Assembly (NCBI RefSeq): GCF_000763945.1
Contig: NZ_JQFJ01000002.1
Coordinates: 930,001-994,000 of the forward strand
Length of the DNA: 64,000 nt
From: Sphingopyxis sp. MWB1
Lineage (GTDB): Bacteria > Pseudomonadota > Alphaproteobacteria > Sphingomonadales > Sphingomonadaceae
Direction: 5' to 3'
Shown: positions 1 to 15,849 of the stretch, in pieces
How the letters are laid out: each line of letters starts with the position of its first letter
Numbering within the stretch: the first letter of the stretch is position 1
The notes under the pieces: generated by a model
The model's input: only the letters and a program-made list of their open reading frames with translations
What the model was told of the DNA's origin: nothing
Databases searched by the model: none
Position numbers and translations under genes: made by a program

Positions 1-1
1 C

Positions 2-550
2 TTTCGCGCGGCCGCCCCGCAAGTCGCGCGCATGGCCGCTTTTGGCAATTGCGACGCGGCCAGCGCGCTGTTGCTGCACCAGCCGCTGGCGCTGGACGCG
101 CTGATCCTTGCCAATCCCTGGACCTATGAGACGGCGGAGAGCGAAGCCGAAGGGGAAGAGGAAGCCCCTGACCTGCCCCCCGCTTCAGCCATTCGGGCGC
201 GCTATATGGCGCGGCTGAAAGATCCCAAAAGCCTGTTGCGGCTGCTGAAGGGCGAGGTTGATCTGGGCAAGCTGCTGCGCGGGCTTTCCGCGCTTGGCAA
301 AGGCAGCGCGGCAGCATCGCCCGACAGTCTGGCCGCACGGCTCGACGCCGCCATGGCCGCGCTCGCTTGCCCCGCCCATATCCTGCTGGCCACCGGCGAC
401 CGCACCGCGCAGGCCTTTGTGGATCGCTGCAACCCCGGCGCGCTGCCCGTCACGCGCGTCGACAGCAGCTCACACAGCTTTGCGGGCGAAGATGCCATAT
501 GGCTTGAACGCCAGATATTGGACCTGTTGGCCCGCCTCCCTTCCCGTTGA
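2..550 (+). CDS. Exosortase A system-associated hydrolase 1, 5'-truncated by window edge
   Basis: This is the C-terminal two thirds of an alpha/beta-hydrolase-like protein. The reading frame is open to the first base, and the part upstream of the ATG at 32 continues sensibly (FRAAAPQVARM), so the true start lies outside the window. The segment GNCDAASALLLH followed by LILANPW is characteristic of the hydrolases that accompany exosortase A (EPS/PEP-CTERM sorting) loci. A late His in SSSHSF fits a catalytic position. A role in processing a lipid or exopolysaccharide-linked substrate is inferred from the family; exosortase itself is not in view. An unrelated alpha/beta hydrolase is the alternative. 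Confidence 0.72.
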   Translation, partial: FRAAAPQVARMAAFGNCDAASALLLHQPLALDALILANPWTYETAESEAEGEEEAPDLPPASAIRARYMARLKDPKSLLRLLKGEVDLGKLLRGLSALGKGSAAASPDSLAARLDAAMAALACPAHILLATGDRTAQAFVDRCNPGALPVTRVDSSSHSFAGEDAIWLERQILDLLARLPSR

Positions 551-574
551 GGAAGGAAGGCAAGTGCATTTGTC

Positions 575-1540
575 TCAGGCGTCGGCCATCGCGTGAAATT
601 CGGCTTCGGCAAGGAAGCGTTCAGCATCGAGCGCCGCCATGCAGCCCATGCCCGCCGCGGTCACCGCCTGGCGATAGACTTTGTCAGTCACATCGCCTGC
701 CGCAAAAACGCCGGGAATCGCCGTCAGCGAGGTTCCGGGCGTGACCTCAAGATAGCCGCCGTCATCGAGCGGCAGCTTGCCCTTGAACAATTCGGTCGAG
801 GGGCTGTGGCCGATGGCGACGAAACCGCCGTCGGTCGCGATATGGCTCGCCTCACCCGTCACCGTATCGACCAGATCGACGCCGACGAGGCCCGCCGCGC
901 CTTCACCGCCGACGAAGCGTTCCACCTTCTTGTTCCACAAGATGCTGATCTTCGGATTGGCAAAAAGGCGGTCCTGCAGGATTTTTTCCGCGCGCAGGCT
1001 GTCGCGGCGGTGGATCAGCGTCACGTCATTGCTGTGATTGGTAAGGTAGAGCGCTTCCTCGACCGCCGTATTGCCGCCGCCGATTACGACGACTTTCTTG
1101 CCGCGATAGAAAAAACCGTCGCAGGTCGCGCAGGCCGAAACGCCCTTGCCGCCCAATTCCTGTTCACCGGGAACGCCAAGCCATTTCGCTTGCGCCCCGG
1201 TCGCGATCACCAGCGTTTCGGCGATATAGACATCGCCGCCGTCGCCCGTCAGCTTGAAGGGACGCTCTGACAGATCGACATCGACGATCGTGTCCCAGAT
1301 CATGCTGGTGCCGACATGCGTCGCCTGCGCCGTCATCTGCTCCATCAGCCAGGGGCCCTGAATGACTTCGGCAAAGCCGGGGTAGTTTTCGACATCGGTG
1401 GTGATGGTCAGCTGTCCGCCCGGCTGAAGCCCCTGCACGACGATCGGCTGCATCCCCGCCCGCGCGGCGTAAATGGCGGCGGACAGGCCCGCCGGACCCG
1501 AGCCGAGAATGAGCATTTTGGTGTGATGGGTAGTGGGCAT
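575..1540 (-). CDS. trxB: Thioredoxin-disulfide reductase
   Basis: A 321-residue cytosolic flavoenzyme that moves electrons from NADPH through FAD to thioredoxin. The FAD-binding GSGPAG motif lies at residues 13-18, the redox-active CATC at 137-140 and a second dinucleotide motif GGGNTA around 154-159; the C-terminal FAAGDV motif completes the fold. I chose the ATG at 1540 because AAGGAT sits a proper distance upstream and family members begin just before the GSGPAG loop. An in-frame extension to 1639 would add 33 unconserved residues. It is convergent with the hydrolase gene and follows rpoC on the same strand, separated by a strong terminator, so it is probably expressed independently. Confidence 0.96.
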   Translation of the reverse strand: MPTTHHTKMLILGSGPAGLSAAIYAARAGMQPIVVQGLQPGGQLTITTDVENYPGFAEVIQGPWLMEQMTAQATHVGTSMIWDTIVDVDLSERPFKLTGDGGDVYIAETLVIATGAQAKWLGVPGEQELGGKGVSACATCDGFFYRGKKVVVIGGGNTAVEEALYLTNHSNDVTLIHRRDSLRAEKILQDRLFANPKISILWNKKVERFVGGEGAAGLVGVDLVDTVTGEASHIATDGGFVAIGHSPSTELFKGKLPLDDGGYLEVTPGTSLTAIPGVFAAGDVTDKVYRQAVTAAGMGCMAALDAERFLAEAEFHAMADA

Positions 1541-1805
1541 GACGATCCTTCGCTGGGGCCGCGGCGGCCGGGGAGACAGAAGATGGGTGTTACCCAGTCC
1601 GCTAGCAAGGGACAGGCGATGCGCCAAGGGAGTTGGCACGAATGTGCATCTGGTGGAACCGGCATAGCGCGCCGCGCTGGACCCGATGTGCTGATTTGCG
1701 GGTTGGTTGGGAAGGGTTGGCGACCCGCATCAGGGCACGGGGGGCATGAGCGCAAATCGGGCGCGGTTAGCGAATGGCAGCCGGTTCGCTTCTCCACCCC
1801 CTACG

Positions 1806-1841
1806 AAGAAGCCCCGCCGGATCGCTCCGACGGGGCTTCTT
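1806..1841 (-). terminator. Intrinsic terminator downstream of rpoC
   Basis: An 11-bp perfect stem (1806-1816 with 1831-1841, AAGAAGCCCCG pairing with its complement) encloses a second short stem (CGGA/TCCG) and a 4-base loop. On the minus strand it lies about 30 nt after the rpoC stop and is followed by TTCTTCGTA, a U-rich though interrupted run. It would end the rpoBC transcript and shield trxB. Confidence 0.8.
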
Positions 1842-1869
1842 TGTTGCCTTTATGGCCGTGGACGGCGTC

Positions 1870-6105
<4,236 letters not shown>

Positions 6106-6121
6106 TTATCTGCTCCATCTT

Positions 6122-6145
6122 CCCCTCTCGCGCGGGCGAGAGGGG
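6122..6145 (-). other. rpoB-rpoC intercistronic hairpin
   Basis: A perfect 10-bp stem (6122-6131 with 6136-6145, CCCCTCTCGC and its complement) closes a GCGG/CCGC tetraloop and fills most of the 52-nt spacer between the rpoB stop and the rpoC start. On the transcribed strand it is followed by AAGATGGAGCAG rather than a U-run, so it is not a terminator. It may protect or mark a processing point in the rpoBC mRNA; that role is inference. Confidence 0.5.
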
Positions 6146-6157
6146 TGAGGAAAAATC

Positions 6158-10336
<4,179 letters not shown>

Positions 10337-10387
10337 AAGTGATTGTCTCGCCTGTCAAAAAATCAAATCGCCGGCGCGATCGACGCG

Positions 10388-10426
10388 AAAAAAGCCGCAG
10401 GCAACCGTCGCCGGTTTACCGCAGCT
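10388..10426 (-). terminator. rpoB: Terminator-like hairpin (candidate attenuator) in the rpoB leader
   Basis: On the minus strand a 14-position stem (10413-10426 with 10393-10406; ten Watson-Crick pairs, two G-U pairs, two mismatches in the middle) with a 6-base loop is followed immediately by six U residues (A-run at 10388-10393 on the plus strand). No minus-strand gene ends just upstream, so the likely context is the 5' leader of rpoB, where it could act as a partial terminator. The hairpin is seen directly; attenuation is inference from the known rplL-rpoB attenuator of enteric bacteria. Confidence 0.55.
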
Positions 10427-10840
10427 TTCCTACGCTTGTCGAAATCCCACCGCCCTATTCCTATGGCCTGCTGCGCAAAGACAGACCCTATCCCGGACGC
10501 TGAGGTGAGAGGCGCCTATACCGCCGGAAACAAGCGGTGTCAAACGGCGCGCGCCCTTCTTCCGCCTAATTTTCCCGCCTCCGCTTCTAATAGGGCGCAG
10601 AGAAAAACAGCCAACCGCACGGCCAGCTATGGTCGCGCGAGGAACAGGAATCCGTCCGCTCCCCCCTCATTTTCAACCAAATGGGCGTTTTTTGCGCTCA
10701 CATGACGTCATAAATGCACGGCGCGCCTCAACTCACCCCGCATAGAACACGGCTGGTCACCATTATCATGGCCATCGCCCGTTCAGACGCGTTCAGCCCC
10801 TACCCGTTTGAAAGAGATTCATTTTAGGAGACCAGTTTCG
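10427..10840. other. Divergent intergenic region between rpoB and the triple-repeat protein gene
   Basis: This region must hold promoters for rpoB (minus) and the secreted repeat-protein gene (plus). I see no open frame with family character and no convincing sigma-70 pair. A short palindrome TGACGTCA lies at about 10703-10710. A Shine-Dalgarno AGGAG at 10826-10830 serves the gene beginning at 10841. Confidence 0.5.
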
Positions 10841-11677
10841 ATGCGGAAATTCGCAGCCCTGATTACAACGCTTTCCCTCGGCACCGCTGCCCTCAGCGCA
10901 GCCCCCGCGCTGGCACAAGATGCGGCCGCAACTGCCGAAACCAAGCTGGCGGTCGGCACAAAGGTTTTTGATTCCGAAAAGGCTGAGCTTGGCACTATCT
11001 CTGCCGTTCAGGGTGCCAATGTTGTGGTCGACCTCGGCGCAGGCAAGCAGGTAACCGTTCCCGGCAATGCCTTCGGCATGCTGGAGCAAGGACCGACCAT
11101 TGGCGCCACCAAGGCGCAGGTTCTCGCAGCTGTCGACCAGGCCGCCGCCGCCAATGACGCCAAGCTGAACAGCGTGCTGGTGGTTGGGGCCGATGTCCTT
11201 AGCGCCCAGGGCGCCGCTGTGATCGGCCAGGTCAAGCTTGTCGAAGCCGATGGCGCGGTGCTCACCACGCCCCAAGGCGATATCAAGCTTCCCCGTAATG
11301 CGTTGTTCGTCAACGCGCAGGGCGCGCTCGCGACCAGCTTCACCGCTGATCAGTTCAACGAAGCCATGGCGCAGGCCAGTCAGGCTGCTGCCGCCGATGA
11401 TGCGGCCGTAGCCGCGGCGCTGACCGCCGGAGCGGAAATTCGGGACATCAACGGCACTGCCGTCCTCGGCACCGTCAAATCCTTTGACGCGGCCAATGTC
11501 GTTGTCGCCACCAGCGAAGGCGATGTTTCGCTGCCGCGCAGTGCTTTCGACATGAACGGCAATACACTGGCCGCAGCCTATACGGTTGAGCAGTTCGCCG
11601 AGGCCGTCACGCAGGCGACGGGCTCCACCCCGGATATCGCCGAAGTCGCCGTCGAAGGCGAAGTCGTCGCTGATTAA
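10841..11677 (+). CDS. Secreted protein with three tandem PRC-barrel-like repeats
   Basis: A 278-residue protein that begins with a clear Sec signal peptide (MRKFAALITT, hydrophobic core, cleavage after APALA near residue 25). The mature part is three similar units at about residues 37-101, 115-181 and 196-260. Each reads VG(A/T)xV/I...G..LG.V..., a VVV(D/T) strand, a GD(I/V).LP..A strand and a closing helix (TAEQF.EAM/V). The pattern resembles small beta-barrels of the PRC type. Function is unknown; the product is probably periplasmic. The start at 10841 has AGGAG upstream, and the in-frame ATG at 10808 would bury the signal peptide. A strong terminator follows. Confidence 0.85.
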   Translation: MRKFAALITTLSLGTAALSAAPALAQDAAATAETKLAVGTKVFDSEKAELGTISAVQGANVVVDLGAGKQVTVPGNAFGMLEQGPTIGATKAQVLAAVDQAAAANDAKLNSVLVVGADVLSAQGAAVIGQVKLVEADGAVLTTPQGDIKLPRNALFVNAQGALATSFTADQFNEAMAQASQAAAADDAAVAAALTAGAEIRDINGTAVLGTVKSFDAANVVVATSEGDVSLPRSAFDMNGNTLAAAYTVEQFAEAVTQATGSTPDIAEVAVEGEVVAD

Positions 11678-11716
11678 CACGGAATGACGGGTGGTGGGCC
11701 CTCCCGCCCTCTCTTT

Positions 11717-11753
11717 AAAAGAGCACGGAAGCATCTGTTTCCGTGCTCTTTTT
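11717..11753 (+). terminator. Strong bidirectional intrinsic terminator
   Basis: A 14-bp perfect stem (11717-11730 with 11739-11752) with the 8-base loop GCATCTGT ends in a run of five T on the plus strand and, read in reverse, in AAAA/TTTT on the minus strand. It sits about 40 nt after the stop of the repeat-protein gene and about 40 nt beyond the stop of the convergent GGDEF gene, so it can serve both. Confidence 0.9.
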
Positions 11754-11792
11754 GCGATCTCGTCCCGACTTAAGTAAAAAGGCCGGGCCTCG

Positions 11793-13574
11793 TCACGCCG
11801 CGAGGCCTGTACGGTTTCGACCGGCGCGTTTGGCGGAGTAAAGCGCTTTGTCGGCGCGGTGGAGCAGTTCTTCGACGCTGTCTTCCCCGGCGTAGACGGC
11901 CAGACCGACACTGACGGTCACAGCAGGAAGATCATCTGCGTCATCGTCATTCTTGATGGCGCGGCGGACGCGCTCCGCGGCCAGTTCGGCGGCCAAGGCG
12001 CTTGTGCCCTGAAAGACGCAAACATATTCTTCGCCGCCGAAACGGCCAACCATATCATCCTTGCGCAGGGCCGCGCGCGCGCGCTCCCCGACACGGCGGA
12101 TGACATCGTCACCGGTGGCGTGACCATATCGGTCATTCACCTGTTTGAAATGGTCGATGTCGAGAATCGCGACGGCAAGCGGGGCGCCATCTTCCTGTGC
12201 CGCGCGCAGCGCCTGATCGAGAAAGCCAAGCATATGACGACGGTTGGGCAATCCGGTTAGCATGTCGGTGTTGGCCGCCTGCTCTGCCGTGTGCCGCGCC
12301 TGTTCGAGCATCCGCGCATTTTCTACGGTCTGGGTCACATCCTGCGCCGTGCCGAAGACGCCGATGGCCCGGCCGTCGGCATCGCGCTCGATCGAACCAT
12401 GCGATTTGACATGACGCACGCTGCCGTCCGGACGACGAATCCGGCCCTGATATTCAAAGGGGCGCCCTTCTTTTGCTGCGCGCGCGAGGGTGCGTTGGAC
12501 GCGGATCGCATCTTCCGGAAAATAGCAGGCAAGGCTCGACTGGATCGTAACGGGCGTTCCCTGCTCTACTCCGTGAATGCGATAGGTCTGATCCGACCAT
12601 TGGATCGTGGAACGCAGCAAATCGACACGCCAATGGCCGACATGCGCCGCCGCCTGCGCCTCCACCAGCCAGCGATTGCTCTGCGCGAGGTGCTTGGCGA
12701 GACGTTGGCGCAGAACGAGCAGCGCCGCCAAAGGCAAGACCATGAAAAGCATGGCTACCAGGTAAAATTGCAGGAAGAAGACGCGGGCCGTCGGCGAAGC
12801 TTCGATTTCGGGAATGGGACCGAGCCCCTGAGCGGTGAGCATAGCCGCAATCAGCGCGACGACTAAAATACCCGATGCCGCGCCAAATGGTCCCAATCGA
12901 TAAGCAGCGAACACCACTGCCATATAGGGCAGGAAGCTGAGCGGAAAATGGTCCTGCGAGAAGCTGATGACGGCAGCAAGCGCCGTGAGGACAATGAGGC
13001 CTGCCGCTTCCAGTTTGGATCGAAAGTCGATCCGCGCCATCGCACGCGACTGTATCATGCGCGTCAATATAATGATGGGCGGGGTTATGATGAGAAGGCC
13101 CAAGGCGACGGTTGTGGTCCATGACAAGAAAAAGCCCAACCCCGCGCCGGTAAGAAGCGTCGCGAGGACACCGCTGAGGAAGCTGCCGCTGAGCGCAGCG
13201 AAACAGAAATTGCCGACTGCGCGCGGCGCCATGAAAGACAGCCCATCGGGTTCCCGCCGACGCAGCAACCAGAGGGCAAATGCGGCTTCACTCCCATTGG
13301 CGAAAGCATAGCTGCATGCGACAAGCGGCGGAGCGCCGCTCATCATGTTGACGGCAATGCCCGTCACCCCCATCGCCGCGAAAGAAGCGATATGATGGCG
13401 CGCAGGCATGAGCAAAAGCAGGGCGAGAAAATAGCCGCTCGATGGCCAGATAGTGGCGATATTCTCTGGCCCCTTGGTCGCGATCAGCGACAAATGAGCC
13501 AGCAGGGAATAGCCGGTGGCAGTCAGCAATGGCCAGGCGATGGCTCCGGCCCGAATCTTGAGCGACCCGATCAT
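11793..13574 (-). CDS. MASE1-PAS-GGDEF diguanylate cyclase
   Basis: A 593-residue membrane signalling enzyme predicted to make cyclic di-GMP. Residues 1 to about 290 form a MASE1-type sensor of about eight membrane helices with the hallmark ATIWPSSGYFLA early in the domain. A PAS domain follows (about 310-415, GHWRVDLLRSTIQWS then IRRPDGSVRHV), and then a GGDEF domain (about 430-593). The catalytic loop reads GGEEY, an accepted active variant, with metal-binding DIDHFKQVND upstream. The product-inhibition I-site RKDD stands exactly five residues before GGEEY, so feedback inhibition is expected. The input signal is unknown. It is convergent with the secreted repeat protein and ends close to a shared terminator. 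Confidence 0.93.
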   Translation of the reverse strand: MIGSLKIRAGAIAWPLLTATGYSLLAHLSLIATKGPENIATIWPSSGYFLALLLLMPARHHIASFAAMGVTGIAVNMMSGAPPLVACSYAFANGSEAAFALWLLRRREPDGLSFMAPRAVGNFCFAALSGSFLSGVLATLLTGAGLGFFLSWTTTVALGLLIITPPIIILTRMIQSRAMARIDFRSKLEAAGLIVLTALAAVISFSQDHFPLSFLPYMAVVFAAYRLGPFGAASGILVVALIAAMLTAQGLGPIPEIEASPTARVFFLQFYLVAMLFMVLPLAALLVLRQRLAKHLAQSNRWLVEAQAAAHVGHWRVDLLRSTIQWSDQTYRIHGVEQGTPVTIQSSLACYFPEDAIRVQRTLARAAKEGRPFEYQGRIRRPDGSVRHVKSHGSIERDADGRAIGVFGTAQDVTQTVENARMLEQARHTAEQAANTDMLTGLPNRRHMLGFLDQALRAAQEDGAPLAVAILDIDHFKQVNDRYGHATGDDVIRRVGERARAALRKDDMVGRFGGEEYVCVFQGTSALAAELAAERVRRAIKNDDDADDLPAVTVSVGLAVYAGEDSVEELLHRADKALYSAKRAGRNRTGLAA

Positions 13575-13628
13575 GGTGCCATTATGACGAAATCTGGCGA
13601 AGAAACTGCTAACAAACCCAAGAAGAAG

Positions 13629-14354
13629 CTAATTTAGCGGCGAAGGATGGAGCTGGTCGATCCCCCCGAAGGTCATGCCGACAACATCGGCGACCAGCGC
13701 CTCGTCCCAGCCAATCCGTTTGTCGAGGATCAACATGGCGAGGCCATGCACCAAGGACCAGGCGTGAAGTGCCGCCCGTTCCAGATCCTCCCCTTGCGGA
13801 AACACCTCTCCGACCCCCGCGCGCAACAGATTATAGGCCACCTCGCTGCCATCCTCCGCCCCTTCGGCACGTTCGGGCATCTGCCGTGTAAAGCTGAGGC
13901 GAAATAACGCCGGCTGATCATGCGCGAAGCGCACATAGGCAATGCCCGTGGCGCGGAAACCGGCGCGCCCGCCGCCGGCTTTCAGCCATGCCTGCGCCTG
14001 AAGCGCGCCCAGCCGCCGCAATCCTTCATCGGCGAGCGCGTCGAGCAAGGCTTCCTTGTCCGGAAAATGGCGATAGAGCGCCGTGGCGCTGACCCCGACA
14101 TCGCGCGCCAAAGCCCGCAGCCCCAAGTCGCGAGCGTCGCCCCCCGCCAGTCGCGCAAGCCCCGCCGCAATCACTGCGGCGCGCAAATCGCCATGATGAT
14201 AGCCGCCCTTGGTCGCCTGAGTGGGCGCTTTTCCAGACAGGGCGCTCCCGTCATCATCACGCCCGCCCTTATGGGATTCTGCCCTATCCGCCACGATATC
14301 CGTTTCGAACGGCGGAGAATTCTCGATGTTGACGTCGTTATCTTGATGATCCAT
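13629..14354 (-). CDS. TetR/AcrR-family transcriptional regulator
   Basis: A 241-residue one-component repressor. An acidic, probably disordered N-terminal 50 residues precede the GGYHHGDLR element and a helix-turn-helix (LGLRALARDVGVSATALYRHFPDKEALLDAL, given here in summary form: LARDVGVSATALYRHF is the core). The C-terminal ligand domain includes LFRLSFTRQMPE and HAWSLVHGLAMLI. The start is ATG 14354; longer in-frame versions would read into the divergent gene. It is transcribed away from the carotenoid oxygenase gene 52 nt apart, with a palindrome overlapping its own start codon, so it probably represses itself and that neighbour. The ligand cannot be read from sequence. Confidence 0.9.
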   Translation of the reverse strand: MDHQDNDVNIENSPPFETDIVADRAESHKGGRDDDGSALSGKAPTQATKGGYHHGDLRAAVIAAGLARLAGGDARDLGLRALARDVGVSATALYRHFPDKEALLDALADEGLRRLGALQAQAWLKAGGGRAGFRATGIAYVRFAHDQPALFRLSFTRQMPERAEGAEDGSEVAYNLLRAGVGEVFPQGEDLERAALHAWSLVHGLAMLILDKRIGWDEALVADVVGMTFGGIDQLHPSPLN

Positions 14355-14371
14355 GTTTTCACCGTAAACAT
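14353..14371. promoter_or_regulatory. Candidate TetR operator between tetR-type gene and carotenoid oxygenase
   Basis: A perfect 6-bp inverted repeat ATGTTT/AAACAT with a 7-bp spacer lies in the 52-bp divergent intergenic region and overlaps the regulator's start codon. Size and position suit a TetR-family dimer controlling both directions. No binding data support it. Confidence 0.5.
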
Positions 14372-14406
14372 AGCGAGTCGGTCGCGCAAGCAAAAGGAAT
14401 AGCCTG

Positions 14407-15849
14407 ATGGGGAGCAAAGTCGAAACGCTGATCCGCGGAGCGGTTACCAAAGGCATTGGTAAAGTCGCCAATTTCAACCGCCGCCGCCTTCCGCAGCCTG
14501 CCGACGCCCACCCTTTTCTGACCGGTCTTCATGCACCGATGACCGAGGAAGTGACGCTGGAGAATCTGCGCATCGAAGGCGAAATTCCGCCCGGCCTGTC
14601 GGGACGTTATCTGCGCAATGGACCGAACCCTGCGCTGCCTCCCGATCCGGCGAGCTATCACTGGTTTACCGGGGCCGGAATGGTGCATGGCCTGCGTATC
14701 GCAAGAGGCGGTGCGCAATGGTATCGCAATCGCTGGGTGCGGGGAAGCGAAGCCTGCGAAGCACTGAACGAACCCCTGCCCCCGGGCCCGCGATTGGAGC
14801 GGTTCGATGCGCCCAATACCAATGTCGTCGGATTGGCCGGGCGCACCTTTGCCATCGTCGAAGCAGGGGGAAAGCCCGTCGAGTTGTCAGACGAGCTCGA
14901 TACGCTGGCCCACAATCCTTTCGACGGCACGTTAAAGGGAAGCTACTCCGCTCATCCCCATTATGATCCCAAGACCGGAGAAACCCACGCGATCACCTAT
15001 AAAGGCGACCGCCCTGACCGGCTGTGGCACGTCGTGCTGGACGCGCGGGCGCAGGCGATCCGCGAGGAACCAATCCGCGTCAGCGACGGGCCTTCCGTGC
15101 ATGATTGCGCGATCACTGACAAATATGTGCTGATCTTTGATCTGCCGGTCACTTTCTCGATGAAGGCGCTGCTCGCGGGATATAGTTTTCCCTATGCTTG
15201 GAATGCGGCGCATCCCGCGCGTGTGGGGCTCTTGCCGCGAGAGGGGAGCGATGCGGATGTTATCTGGGTGCCGGTCGATCCCTGCTACGTCTTTCACACT
15301 GCCAATGCCTTTGACACCGACGGTGGCCAAGTGATTGTCGATGTGGTGGCGCATGACACGATGTTCGCGCGGTCGACCCGGGGGCCGGACAGCGAACGGT
15401 CTCGGCTCGAACGCTGGACGATTGATCCGGCGGCGGGATTCACCCGCCGCACGATATTACACGATCATCCGCAGGAATTTCCGCGCTATGATGAACGGCG
15501 CACGACCCAGCCCTACCGTTTTATCTACAGCGTTGCGCTGCCCGATTATGATACAGGAGAGATGGCCGTGGCCGATAGCCGATTGTTTCGCTACGACCTC
15601 GGCAAGGGAGAAACGCTAGCGCGTGACTTTGGCCCCGGACGCTATCCCGGTGAATTTGTCTTTGTCCCGCGCGGCAAGACCGGAGCAGAGGATGATGGCT
15701 GGCTGGTTGGGCTGGTGGCCGACATGACAGACGAGCATAGCGAGTTGGTCATCCTCAACGCCGATGATTTCACCGGATCAGCGCAAGCGGCAATCCATCT
15801 TCCACACCGTGTTCCACCGGGGTTTCATGGCAATTGGCTGTCTGACTGA
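14407..15849 (+). CDS. Carotenoid (or stilbene) cleavage oxygenase, RPE65 family
   Basis: A 480-residue non-heme iron dioxygenase of the seven-bladed propeller family. All four Fe-ligating histidines are visible: SAHPHYD (H183), VHDCAIT (H232), YVFHTANAFD (H297) and PPGFHGNW (H474). The early signature GRYLRNGPNP is also typical. The family oxidatively cleaves double bonds in carotenoids, apocarotenoids or lignin-type stilbenes; substrate cannot be assigned here, and lignostilbene dioxygenase is a real alternative given sphingomonad metabolism. AAGGA precedes the ATG. The last 80 bp overlap the 3' end of the convergent nucleotidyltransferase gene. Control by the divergent TetR protein is likely. 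Confidence 0.93.
   Translation: MGSKVETLIRGAVTKGIGKVANFNRRRLPQPADAHPFLTGLHAPMTEEVTLENLRIEGEIPPGLSGRYLRNGPNPALPPDPASYHWFTGAGMVHGLRIARGGAQWYRNRWVRGSEACEALNEPLPPGPRLERFDAPNTNVVGLAGRTFAIVEAGGKPVELSDELDTLAHNPFDGTLKGSYSAHPHYDPKTGETHAITYKGDRPDRLWHVVLDARAQAIREEPIRVSDGPSVHDCAITDKYVLIFDLPVTFSMKALLAGYSFPYAWNAAHPARVGLLPREGSDADVIWVPVDPCYVFHTANAFDTDGGQVIVDVVAHDTMFARSTRGPDSERSRLERWTIDPAAGFTRRTILHDHPQEFPRYDERRTTQPYRFIYSVALPDYDTGEMAVADSRLFRYDLGKGETLARDFGPGRYPGEFVFVPRGKTGAEDDGWLVGLVADMTDEHSELVILNADDFTGSAQAAIHLPHRVPPGFHGNWLSD

Noticed and set aside
10343-10705. A 120-codon plus-strand frame in the rpoB upstream region
   Set aside because: No family features, Arg/Ser/Pro-rich composition, and it would read through the terminator-like hairpin; treated as non-coding.
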